A stretch of DNA of 9,788 nucleotides from NCBI RefSeq assembly GCF_019695415.1, contig NZ_JAIFKJ010000127.1:1-9788 (forward strand). Reading direction: 5' to 3'. The notes beneath the pieces were generated by a model. That model searched no databases. It worked only from the letters and a program-made list of their open reading frames with translations, and had not been told where the DNA came from. This document shows, one piece after another, positions 1 through 7,500 of the stretch. Position 1 is the stretch's first letter, and each line of letters begins with the position of its first letter. The DNA is from Thiohalocapsa sp. (GTDB taxonomy: Bacteria > Pseudomonadota > Gammaproteobacteria > Chromatiales > Chromatiaceae). Position numbers and translations under genes: made by a program.

Positions 1-358
1 GGTAGACGCCGGCCAACAGATCGCCGCTTCCCTCGCGCGCCTCACCCAGGCGGATTCTCTCCCGGTGAGCCTGGTGCCGGTCCTGACTCATTACCGTAAA
101 CCGGCTCGCCATAAACGTGTGGATGACGGCGCACAGAAAGATGAGCGTGGCGACCAGATTGAACGGCGCTTGCTTGATCCGGTGGAGCAGTCGCGCTGAG
201 ATCCCGTCGAGCTCGGCGTCCTGGTAGCTGTTCAAGGCCGGGGGAAAGGCCGTCTGTACCTCCGTAGGCATAGCGGGCCAAGCCGAGCCGCTCCAGACGC
301 CGAGCAGCAACAAGACAAGCGCAAGGCCGAAAACGCAGCGCGTGTTGATGGGGTTCAT
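1..358 (-). CDS. Putative Na+/H+ antiporter, N-terminal part (runs off left edge)
   Basis: The minus-strand frame is open from an ATG at 358-356 to the window edge, giving 119 residues with no stop. The protein begins with a signal-peptide-like segment (MNPINTRC, then a Leu-rich core at about residues 9-20 and WSGSAWPA). A soluble stretch with FPPALNSYQD follows, then ISARLLHRIKQAPFNLVATL leading into a membrane span at about residues 66-84 (LIFLCAVIHTF), then a charged loop rich in Arg, His and Glu. From memory of the family, this order (FPP.L..Y, then an 'L..RI...PFNLVAT.IF..A..HTF' block) matches putative Na+/H+ antiporters of Pfam PF07399, which would exchange Na+ for H+ across the inner membrane. 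The bulk of the protein lies outside the window. No strong ribosome binding site precedes the ATG. It is transcribed divergently from the sulfur transporter. The family call rests on the N-terminus alone and is moderate. Confidence 0.62.
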   Translation of the reverse strand, partial: MNPINTRCVFGLALVLLLLGVWSGSAWPAMPTEVQTAFPPALNSYQDAELDGISARLLHRIKQAPFNLVATLIFLCAVIHTFMASRFTVMSQDRHQAHRERIRLGEAREGSGDLLAGVY

Positions 359-472
359 TCGTCTGCGTGTGGCTGATGTCGGTACCTGGGCTCGTTCAAC
401 TGTCGGCCGGGCGCTCGCGCCCGGGAGACTAGCGACTGATCGGGGCCTCGCAACATGCCTGCAATGGCCTAT

Positions 473-522
473 TTCGAGACGTGAAGTGAAAACGCGGTTT
501 TCGCTTCGCTCCGTCTCTCGAA
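473..522. repeat. 50-nt imperfect stem-loop
   Basis: Bases 481-493 (GTGAAGTGAAAAC) pair with 497-509 (GTTTTCGCTTCGC) around the 3-nt loop GCG, giving 13 continuous pairs of which two are G-T wobbles. After a 3-nt bulge (510-512) the stem continues with GAGAC (476-480) against GTCTC (513-517). After a 2-nt bulge it adds TTC (473-475) against GAA (520-522). No T-run follows on either strand, so it does not look like a standard intrinsic terminator. It could be a structured RNA element, a REP/MITE-like repeat or a protein binding site upstream of the minus-strand antiporter gene. Confidence 0.7.
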
Positions 523-565
523 CGCCTAGGCGCTTAAGACATGGCAGGGCATCCTGTCGCGCACA

Positions 566-600
566 GGCAACTCGATTTATTCGAGCTGCCCGTATCGGGC
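566..600. repeat. Two adjacent small hairpins
   Basis: GGCAACTCGA (566-575) pairs with TCGAGCTGCC (581-590) with one mismatch around the loop TTTAT. GCCCG (588-592) then pairs with CGGGC (596-600) around TAT. The two stems overlap by three bases, so they are alternative or partly exclusive folds. No T-tract follows. The function is unknown. Confidence 0.5.
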
Positions 601-603
601 GTT

Positions 604-837
604 CTAGCCGCAGGGAAGCGCTAATCGATTGACGCTCCCCGGGAGCACCTCAAGTCGATCCGCAAGGCTATCCGCGTCGAGCGCAAAACGCACAGGCCGG
701 GCGCCCAAATTGGGTGCCGGAATGCCAGTTCAGAGCCCGGCGTCGGCGCGCAGCCAGGCCTCTGCGGCCGGATCGGTCCATGGGTCCTCAAGAAAGCGAT
801 CGCGCCCATTTTGGGTGCCGAGTCGTTTGACCTGAGT
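604..837 (-). pseudogene. Possible decayed minus-strand coding fragment
   Basis: Read on the minus strand from about 837, one frame gives TQVKRLGTQNGRDRFLEDPW then TDPAAEAWLRADAGL, a TGA stop at 732-730, then TGIPAPNLGARPVRFALDAD, SLADRLEVLPGSVNRLALPC, G and a TAG at 606-604. The composition (Asp/Glu/Leu/Ala balance, amphipathic runs) looks more like real protein than the low-complexity Ser/Arg text of the other frames. There is no good start codon or ribosome binding site, and the frame is broken in the middle. I do not recognise a family. It may be a remnant of a gene, or chance coding potential in GC-rich DNA. Confidence 0.25.
701..820. repeat. Pair of palindromic motifs, 19 bp each
   Basis: GCGCCCAAATTGGGTGCCG (701-719) and GCGCCCATTTTGGGTGCCG (802-820) agree at 17 of 19 positions and lie 101 bp apart. 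Each is a near-palindrome centred on CCCAWWTTGGG. The first extends to a stem of about 11 pairs (697-708 with 710-720). The core CCCATTTTGGG occurs a third time at 3333-3343. Such repeated palindromes may be regulator sites or small dispersed repeats. The same-strand spacing of 101 bp is not an obvious helical repeat for a single operator. Confidence 0.55.
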
Positions 838-855
838 CTATGCGGTGGTGATTAT
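827..855 (+). promoter_or_regulatory. Candidate sigma70-type promoter for the sulfur transporter
   Basis: TTGACC (827-832) matches the -35 consensus at 5 of 6 positions. It is followed by a 17-bp spacer and GATTAT (850-855), which matches the -10 consensus at 4 of 6. Transcription would start near 862 and leave a leader of about 165 nt before the transporter ATG at 1027. That leader contains the 11-bp tandem repeat. Prediction from consensus only. Confidence 0.4.
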
Positions 856-965
856 GGCTAAGGTTCCAAATCACTACCAAAGAGCCACCATGGTACCTGT
901 GGCGACGCCAAGCTCGCGCTGATCTGCGTGCAGGGCTGGGTCGGCAGCTCGAGGCGTCCTTCTTT

Positions 966-1009
966 CTGCAATGCCCCTGCAACGCTCCTGCAACGCTCCT
1001 GCAACGCTC
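966..1009 (+). repeat. 11-bp tandem repeat, four copies, in the transporter leader
   Basis: The unit CTGCAACGCTC occurs three times in perfect tandem (977-987, 988-998, 999-1009), preceded by a variant copy CTGCAATGCCC (966-976). The array ends 17 bp before the transporter start codon, right next to its GAGGG ribosome binding site. A unit length that is not a multiple of three and the poor peptide it would encode argue that it is untranslated leader. Confidence 0.85.
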
Positions 1010-1026
1010 CTGAAAAAGAGGGTCGT

Positions 1027-2502
1027 ATGAAGTTCCAGCTCAGCCTTCGCAAGCAATGGCCTTTCTGGGTCAGTGGTGTCTTCGTTGGTATCGCCGAGGT
1101 GATGCATTACGTTGCCTTCGGCAAGCCAATCCACCTCACGACCGGCCTGGTGCAGATGACGTCCGCCTTGGAGCAGACGCTTGCACCGGGGCTGGATTGG
1201 TGGTCGCGCGCCTATCAGCCCGATGTTCATTGGGGCATCATCGGCATCGTCCTCGGCGCCTGGCTGGTGACCCGAATGGAGCGGGAGTCGCGCAGCTGGC
1301 GGCGGTATCCCCGAGCCAATCTCTGGCTGGCCTTCTGGGGTGGCCTTGTGTTCAGCCTGGGGACGCGATTGGCCGATGGCTGCACCACCCACCACTTCCT
1401 TGGCGGTATCTCGTCGATGTCGGTTGCATCCCTGATCTTTGTGGTGTCGATCCTGCCCGCCGGCTTCCTGACCTTCTACTGGATGACCAAGCTCGGCGTC
1501 GGCAACGCGTTCAAAGGGCAAGAGAACCGCGAGACCGCCCGGTACGGCTACGAGCACGGCGGCAAGATGTGGCTGGATGGCATCGCCTGGGACATGAGTA
1601 AAGGCTACAAGCCGGGCAGGAATTGGCTCCAGATCGGGATCGTGGTGTTTGCGATCCTATTCTTTGCCAACGCCATCGTTGGCTCCTTCCTGCACGACCC
1701 GCTTGAGGGTCAAGTGGGATGGCAGCACGCGATCGTCAACTTCGGCTGGGGTGCGGCCATTTGGCTCATCTTGGTCGGGATTGTTGCCGGGATCGGCATG
1801 GCAAAGACCGGCTTTGGTACCGAGTGCGCCATGATGACGCCTGAGATTTCCATGGGGCTGAAGCACGACCGGAAACGCGGCTGCAGCCTGTTCGAGGGTC
1901 AGTGGCGGATCTCGGGGGCAACGCGTTACATGTTCGGTTCGATGTCGCCGTTCACCGCCATCTTCATCGAGTTTATCATTCTCTGGGTAGCTATCATGAT
2001 TGGATGGCAGATATTCAGCAGGGAGCTGCCCTTTCAGAACACCGCCACTTGGGTCATGGTCTTGGGTGCATTGATGCAGGGGTTCGGCTCGGTGGCGATG
2101 ATCGGCTGTGAGATCCGGACCTACATGCGCCTCGGGCTGGGGTACGCGACTGCGGTGGCCGCATTCCCTGGCTTCCTGTTGGGCTATCTCCCCTATACGC
2201 TGTTTGCGGAGTGGTGGGAGGATCTGGCCAGCGCGACCGTGATTACCGATGTCAAGTCCGTCCCCGAGCTCTTTGGCCAGGATCCCGCCACGCAATTGTT
2301 CGCGGCACTGGTCTATGGCGCGCTGCTCGTCGGTCTTGTCGTCTGGAGTGTCAGGAGAGGCATGCGTCTGACGGGAACCTCATTCAAAGCCCTGGCGACG
2401 ACCCCGAATGACGAGCTCGCGATCGACTTCTTCAAGCGAAACTTCCCCGAGGACGAACGCTCTTACGCCGAGCATGTGAAACAACGTGACATGTCCGTCT
2501 GA
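1027..2502 (+). CDS. YeeE/YedE-family sulfur-compound (thiosulfate-type) transporter
   Basis: A 491-residue polytopic inner-membrane protein that resembles the YeeE/YedE (Pfam PF04143, sulfur transport) family. Characterised members take up thiosulfate and use conserved cysteines along the substrate path. Cysteines visible here lie in GTRLADGCTTHHFLGG (Cys119), GFGTECAMMTPE (Cys267) and MIGCEIRTYMRLGLG (Cys361), each next to Gly-rich membrane segments; Cys286 is an extra one. Hydrophobic spans are spread through the protein, with long polar loops at about residues 160-200 and a charged C-terminal tail. It is longer than E. coli YeeE (about 350 residues). I chose ATG 1027 because GAGGG at 1018-1022 is a ribosome binding site and the protein then starts MKFQLSLRKQWPFWVSG, a sensible first membrane segment; the frame extends upstream only through the tandem repeat. 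No TusA-like partner gene is adjacent. The exact substrate is not determined by the sequence. Confidence 0.82.
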   Translation: MKFQLSLRKQWPFWVSGVFVGIAEVMHYVAFGKPIHLTTGLVQMTSALEQTLAPGLDWWSRAYQPDVHWGIIGIVLGAWLVTRMERESRSWRRYPRANLWLAFWGGLVFSLGTRLADGCTTHHFLGGISSMSVASLIFVVSILPAGFLTFYWMTKLGVGNAFKGQENRETARYGYEHGGKMWLDGIAWDMSKGYKPGRNWLQIGIVVFAILFFANAIVGSFLHDPLEGQVGWQHAIVNFGWGAAIWLILVGIVAGIGMAKTGFGTECAMMTPEISMGLKHDRKRGCSLFEGQWRISGATRYMFGSMSPFTAIFIEFIILWVAIMIGWQIFSRELPFQNTATWVMVLGALMQGFGSVAMIGCEIRTYMRLGLGYATAVAAFPGFLLGYLPYTLFAEWWEDLASATVITDVKSVPELFGQDPATQLFAALVYGALLVGLVVWSVRRGMRLTGTSFKALATTPNDELAIDFFKRNFPEDERSYAEHVKQRDMSV

Positions 2503-2676
2503 GGCGCGCAGACGCGATGGCTGGCGCAGCAATGCTTTGGAGGCTGACGGGCTGCACAGTGGCGGCGACGGTCGGCGGAGAGTGTAAGACAGCTCGCGTT
2601 GCGGACTTGCCCGTTTCGCCGCACCGTTATCGCAGTGACGCTCTCTTCCCGAAGGAGTTCGCCCCGGAGGCTCCAG

Positions 2677-3303
2677 ATGCCCAATCCAACCGATCAACAG
2701 GCCCAGACGGCGACGGCCATTACCGAGCTTACCGCAGCCCTGCGGCACTTCGAGGCGCGCTATGAGGCCGCCCGTCGCGCCGAGCGAAGGCTTCGCGTCG
2801 GGCTTGTCGTCGCCGTTCTGGTGATGCTCGGCGGCGGCATATACCTTGCCCAAAGCGCGACAACGGACTTTGTGGCGCGGATCGCGCCGCCGAGGGTCGC
2901 GCAGACCGATCCCGAAGCCGCTCTGGCGCGGCGCAATCACCTGCTTGCGAATCTGGAGCCTGCCGAGCGCGCGCGGCTCGAGGAATTCGAAACGCAGGCG
3001 GCCCTGGTGCGAGAGTACGTGCAAGTGTCGCCCGACTTCGACAGCGGCGCGACTGTGGCCCTGGTGCTGTCCAGCATGAGCCGCTCCGTCGAGGTCATGC
3101 CGCCGCTTTACCGTGTCGTTGCAGCGATGGCAGACGACATCCACGCCATGAACGCCCGTCTGGCGGAAATGGACCGGAAGATGGACGCGCTGCCGGTGCT
3201 CGCCACCGAAGTCCAGGGGATGCGCGGCCAGATGGCGATCATGGCCGCCGGCGTGGATTCGACCATGGGGCGCGCCGGACGCATGATGCCCTGGAACTGG
3301 TGA
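2677..3303 (+). CDS. Unrecognised single-span membrane protein with Met-rich C-terminal part
   Basis: A 208-residue protein that I cannot assign to a named family. Residues 1-40 are polar and probably helical, ending in an Arg-rich stretch (ARRAERRLR). Residues 41-60 (VGLVVAVLVMLGGGIYLAQS) form one membrane span. The positive residues before it suggest the N-terminus is cytoplasmic and the remaining 150 residues periplasmic. The C-terminal part is helical with heptad-like spacing (IHAMNARLAEMDRKMDALPV) and holds about ten Met residues after residue 150, ending GRAGRMMPWNW. The start ATG 2677 is set by GGAGG at 2666-2670; the same frame is open upstream but has no better signal. It lies 174 bp after the sulfur transporter and about 107 bp before the RND operon, same strand, so it could belong to either or stand alone. 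A coiled-coil envelope scaffold or a metal-related protein are guesses only. Confidence 0.72.
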   Translation: MPNPTDQQAQTATAITELTAALRHFEARYEAARRAERRLRVGLVVAVLVMLGGGIYLAQSATTDFVARIAPPRVAQTDPEAALARRNHLLANLEPAERARLEEFETQAALVREYVQVSPDFDSGATVALVLSSMSRSVEVMPPLYRVVAAMADDIHAMNARLAEMDRKMDALPVLATEVQGMRGQMAIMAAGVDSTMGRAGRMMPWNW

Positions 3304-3327
3304 CCGATTCGGCGTCGGCGTAATCGG

Positions 3328-3350
3328 CGCTGCCCATTTTGGGCGACGCT
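3328..3350. repeat. Hairpin with CCCATTTTGGG core after the 208-residue gene
   Basis: GCGCTGCCCA (3327-3336) can pair with TGGGCGACGC (3340-3349) at 8 of 10 positions, placing a stem-loop about 25 bp after the stop codon at 3303. The core matches the motif at 802-820. No T-run follows, so terminator function is doubtful. It could equally be an operator for the RND operon. Confidence 0.4.
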
Positions 3351-3376
3351 GGTGAGCGACGCGGGGCCCAGACGCC

Positions 3377-3382
3377 CATAAT
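3377..3382 (+). promoter_or_regulatory. Candidate -10 element before the RND operon
   Basis: CATAAT matches the -10 consensus at 5 of 6 positions and lies about 30 bp before the preferred adaptor start at 3411. No good -35 hexamer is found at 16-19 bp upstream, so an activator-dependent promoter, or chance, is possible. Confidence 0.2.
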
Positions 3383-3410
3383 TCGACGCTTTGACCCCGC
3401 CCGACTCAGC

Positions 3411-4559
3411 ATGCCCCAGCAAACCGTAACCGTCCACTCCTCCAAGCGGGTCTGTAGCCCTCCTCGCAGCGCTGGCTGGCACCGCACGGTCACCGCCATG
3501 TCCCTGCTGGCTTTGGCGTTTGCCGGCTGCGAGGCGCCGACGCCGCCCCCAACCGAGCCCACCGAGGTCTCCCGCCCTGCTCAGATGCAGGTTGTGAGCG
3601 CGGCGGAGCTGGGCAGCGACCTGCGCTTCCCGGGCCGGGTGCGGGCGGTGCAGCGCGTGGAGCTGGCCTTCAACGTGCCGGGGCAGATTGTCGAACTGCC
3701 GGTGGCCGAGGGCGAAGCGGTCAAGGCCGGGTCGCTGCTGGCGCGGCTGGACCCGGCCTCTTATCAGACCGCGCTGGACGTGGCGCAGGCCGAGCTGGAT
3801 GCCGCCACCGCCGAGTACGAGCGGGTGCGCCGGCTCTGGGAGCGGAGCCAGGCGGTGGCGCGGGCCGAGGTGGACCGCAAGCGCACCGCCATGGAGGTGG
3901 CGCGCTCGCGCTTCGCGGCGGCGCAGAAGGATTTAGCCGACACCCGGCTCACAGCGCCCTTCGCCGGCATCGTTGCCAGGCAGCTCGCCGACAATTTCCA
4001 GAACGTGCAGGCCAAGGAGCCGGTGGTGAGCCTGCAGAATCCGGATGCCCTGGAGATCGTCATCCATGTGCCGGAGCGGGTGGTGCGCGGCGAGCCGCGG
4101 CGCGCCGCCGGCTTCGCGGTGTTCGACGACCTGCCGGAGCAGCGCCTGCCGGTGACCCTCAAGTCCTTCGCCACCGAGGCGGACCCGCAGACCCAGACCT
4201 ACGAGGTGGTGCTGGGCCTGACCCCACCGCCGGGCCTGCGGGTGCTGCCGGGCATGGGCGTGGAGGTGCTGCCGGATACCGCCGCCTCCCTGACCGGCGG
4301 CGAGGACGCTGCCGACGGCGCCGCCCCTGTGCTGATCCCCATCGCCGCCGTCGCCGCCGACGCGGACGGCACGCCGACGGTCTGGGTGGTGGACCCGGAG
4401 AACGGCCAGGTCAGCCGCCGCGACATCGAGACCGGCGCCCTCCAGGGGGCGGACGTGGCCGTGCTGAGCGGGCTCGCGCCGGGGGAGCGCATCGTCACCG
4501 CCGGCGTGCACAGCCTGCGCGAGGGCATGCGCGTACACCCGCTCTCAGCCGAGCGTTGA
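3411..4559 (+). CDS. RND efflux periplasmic adaptor lipoprotein (membrane fusion protein)
   Basis: A 382-residue adaptor of the HlyD/AcrA-like family, which links an RND permease to an outer-membrane channel. With the ATG at 3411 there is a basic N-region, a short hydrophobic stretch (MSLLALAFAG) and Cys40 in the lipobox-like FAGC, so the mature protein is probably a lipoprotein. The order is: beta-strand/lipoyl half-motif RVELAFNVPGQIVELPVAEG (83-101), helical hairpin at about 116-176 (ALDVAQAELDAATAEYERVR ... MEVARSRFAAAQKDLADTRL), second lipoyl half TAPFAGIVARQL (181-192), beta-barrel VVSLQNPDALEIVIHVPERV (205-224), and a membrane-proximal domain ending AVLSGLAPGERIVTAGVHSL. No start has a clear ribosome binding site: a TTG at 3339 lies inside a hairpin, and an ATG at 3498 would leave a signal peptide without positive charge, so 3411 is a compromise. 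The permease gene follows after 15 bp. Substrate unknown. Confidence 0.88.
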   Translation: MPQQTVTVHSSKRVCSPPRSAGWHRTVTAMSLLALAFAGCEAPTPPPTEPTEVSRPAQMQVVSAAELGSDLRFPGRVRAVQRVELAFNVPGQIVELPVAEGEAVKAGSLLARLDPASYQTALDVAQAELDAATAEYERVRRLWERSQAVARAEVDRKRTAMEVARSRFAAAQKDLADTRLTAPFAGIVARQLADNFQNVQAKEPVVSLQNPDALEIVIHVPERVVRGEPRRAAGFAVFDDLPEQRLPVTLKSFATEADPQTQTYEVVLGLTPPPGLRVLPGMGVEVLPDTAASLTGGEDAADGAAPVLIPIAAVAADADGTPTVWVVDPENGQVSRRDIETGALQGADVAVLSGLAPGERIVTAGVHSLREGMRVHPLSAER

Positions 4560-4574
4560 TCTGGTGCGGCCGCC

Positions 4575-7500
4575 ATGAACCTCGCCTCCGCGACGCTCGA
4601 CAAACGCACCATCGCCTGGCTCGGCTGCATCCTGCTGCTGGTGGGCGGCTGGATCAGCTACCAGCAGCTCGGCCGTTTCGAGGACCCGGAGTTCGTCATC
4701 CGCGAGGCGGTGATCTCCACGCCCTACCCCGGGGCGCTGCCCACACAGGTGGCCGAAGAGGTCACCGACGTCATCGAAGGCGCCGTGCAGCAGCTCCAAG
4801 AGGTGAAGGAGATCACCTCCGTCTCGGGCATGGGCCTGTCGCGGGTCAAGGTCGAAATCGACCTGCCCTTCGCGCGCAGCCGCGACCAGCTCGAGCAGGT
4901 CTGGGACAAGCTCCGGCGCAAGGTCGCCGACGCCCAGCGCGAGCTGCCGCCCGGCGCCGGCCCGCCGGTGGTCAACGACGACTTCGGCGATGTCTACGCG
5001 CTCTTCTTCGCCGTCACCGGCGACGGCTACTCGCTGGAGCAGGTCCGCGACTACGTGGAGGTGCTGGAGCGCGAGCTGGTGCTGGTGCCGGGCGTGGCGC
5101 GGGTCGCGACCCTGGGCGCACCCCAGGACGCCATCTATGTCGAGATCGCCGCGTCCAGGGCCGCGCAGCTCGGCATCACCCGGGAGCAGATCGACGAGGC
5201 CCTGCGCCGGCAAAACCTGATCTCCGCGGCCGGCGACCTGACCGCCGGCCCGCAGCGCATCCGCATCGCCCCGCAGGGGCAGGTGGATTCGGTGGCCGCC
5301 ATCGGCAACATCGTGCTCGGCGCCGGGGGCGGCGAGCAGGTGATCTTCCTGAAGGACGTGGCCGAGATCAGCCGGGGCCTCGTCGAGCCGCCGCGGGTGC
5401 TGGTGCGCTACGACGGTCGGCCGGCCATCGGGCTTGGCGTGTCCAACGTCGCCGGCGGCAATGTGGTGGAGATGGGCGATGCGGTGCGCGGGCGGCTCGC
5501 GATATTGGAGTCCCAGCGGCCGGTGGGCATGGCGCTCAACGTCGTCTCCTACCAGTCAGACTCGGTGCGGGCGGCGGTGGACGGCTTCGTCTGGAACCTG
5601 ATCGCCGCGGTGGTCATCGTGGTCGGCGTGCTGGTGCTCTTCATGGGGCTGCGGAGCGCCCTGGTGGTGGGCATCGTGCTGGTGCTCACGGTGGCGGGCA
5701 CGCTCATCGCGATGAACCTGGACGGCATTGCCATGCAGCGCATCTCCCTGGGCGCACTCATCATTGCGCTCGGTATGCTGGTGGACAACGCCATCGTGGT
5801 CACCGATGGCATCCTGGTGCGCCTGCAGCGGGGCGAGGACCGGCGCCGGGCTGCCGTCGACGTGGTCCAGGCGACGCAGTGGCCGCTGCTCGGCGGCACG
5901 GCCGTCGGCATCCTGGCCTTCAGCGCCATTGGGCTCTCGCCGACGGACATGGGCGAGTACGCGGGCTCGCTGTTCTGGGTGATCCTGTACTCCATGCTGC
6001 TGAGCTGGCTGCTGGCGGTGACCATCACGCCGCTGCTCTGCGTCGTCTTCCTCAAGATCAAGCCGGCGGCGGACGCCGACGGCGCCCGCCAGCCGGTGCT
6101 GGACCGCTACCGGGCCGTGCTGCGCACGCTGCTGACCCATCGGCTCGGCACCGGGCTCGCGCTGCTGGCACTGTTGGCGGCGGGAGTAATCGGCTTCGGC
6201 TTTGTCACGCCCGGCTTTATGCCCGAGTCGGCGCGTCCGCAGTTCGTCGTCGACATCTACCTGCCCCAGGGCACGGACATCGCCGTCACGGCGGCGGAGC
6301 TGGCCGACATCGAGGAGACCGTCCGCGCCAAGCCCGGCGTCACCCATGCCACGAGCTTCGTGGGCCAAGGCGGCCTGCGCTTCATGCTGACTTACTCACC
6401 GGAGGAGCCGAACAGCGCCTACGGGCAGCTCCTGGTGGACGTGGACGATTTCCGGCGCATCGACCCGCTGGTGGCGGAGCTTCAGGAGCAACTGACCGCC
6501 GCGCACCCGGACGCCGCCATCAAGGTCTGGAAGTTCATGCTCGGGCGCGGCGGCGGCAAGAAGATCGAGGCCGCCTTCCGCGGGCCGGACCCGGCGGTGC
6601 TGCGCCGGCTCGCCGACGAGGCCAAGGCCATCATGGCCGCGGACCCGGGCGCCGTCGCGGTGCAGGACGACTGGCGCGAGAAGGTGCCCGTACTGCGCCC
6701 AGACGTGGACCCGGTGGCCGCCCAGCGCGCCGGTGTCGATGTCACCCAGGTCAGCGCCGCGCTGAACCGCGCCTTCAGCGGCGAGCGCGTCGGCGACTAC
6801 CGCGAGGGCGACACCCTGGTGCCCATCATCGCCCGGGCGCCCCAGGCGGAGCGGGACACCGCGGCGGCGCTGGACAACGTCCAGGTCTACAGCCCCACCG
6901 CCGGGCGCTATGTGCCGGTGGGCCAGTTGGTAACGGGCACCGAGCTGCAATGGGTGGACGCCATCATCCGCCGCGAGGACCGCTTCCCGACCATCAAGGC
7001 CCAGGCCGACCCGCAGCCGGGTGCGCTGTCCGGACCGGTGCTGGAGCGGCTCAAGCCGCGGATCGAGGCCATCGCGCTGCCGCCCGGCTATGCGCTGGAA
7101 TGGCACGGCGAGTACAAGGCCTCCCGCGAGGCCAATGAAGGGCTCGCGATCTCCGCGCCCTACGGCTTCGCGGCGATGGTGCTCGCGGTAGTGGTGATGT
7201 TCAACGCGGTGCGCCAGCCGCTGGTGATCTGGCTCACGGTGCCGCTCGCCGTCGTCGGCGTGGCCATTGGGCTGCTCCTGTTCCAGGTGCCCTTCGAGTT
7301 CATGGCCATCCTGGGTTTCCTGAGCCTGATCGGCATGCTGGTCAAGAACGCCATCGTACTCGTGGACCAGGCCGACGCCGAGCGCAGGGCCGGCAAGCCC
7401 GGCTTGGCGCCGGTGCTGGACGCCGCCGCCAGCCGCGCGCGGCCGGTGGTGCTGGGGGCGCTCACCACTATCCTCGGCGTCGCGCCGCTGCTGTTCGACC

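Larger units (their letters stand above)
359..1026. other. Gene-free intergenic region with repeats and a possible promoter
   Basis: I see no convincing intact gene between the divergent antiporter and transporter genes. Plus- and minus-strand open frames here have unlikely compositions and no ribosome binding sites. The region holds a 50-nt stem-loop (473-522) followed by the 10-bp palindrome CGCCTAGGCG (523-532), and two adjacent hairpins at 566-600. It also holds two near-identical copies of a palindromic motif (701-719 and 802-820), a minus-strand frame that reads like protein but has an internal stop (604-837), a sigma70-like promoter (827-855), an imperfect inverted repeat (844-853 with 869-878) and a four-copy 11-bp tandem repeat (966-1009). 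A 27-codon plus-strand frame at 541-624 (MAGHPVAHRQLDLFELPVSG...) is possible but unsupported. Confidence 0.6.

Noticed and set aside
854..922. A 22-codon plus-strand frame (MAKVPNHYQRATMVPVATPS...) as a leader peptide
   Set aside because: Its ATG overlaps the -10 element of the predicted promoter, so it would not be on the transcript, and it has no ribosome binding site.
966..1009. CRISPR array
   Set aside because: The 11-bp units are directly adjacent with no spacers.
928..1026. Upstream extension of the transporter to a GTG at 928
   Set aside because: It would translate the 11-bp tandem repeat and add a non-hydrophobic Cys/Arg-rich leader; ATG 1027 has a proper ribosome binding site.
874..1557. 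A 227-codon minus-strand frame opposite the transporter start
   Set aside because: It is antisense to conserved membrane segments and its composition is His/Gln/Arg-rich; no family features.
4556..7138. An 860-codon open frame overlapping the RND permease in another plus-strand frame
   Set aside because: Its translation is dominated by Arg, Gly, Ala and Pro with no domain, as expected from a GC-rich gene read out of frame; the permease frame has clear family motifs.
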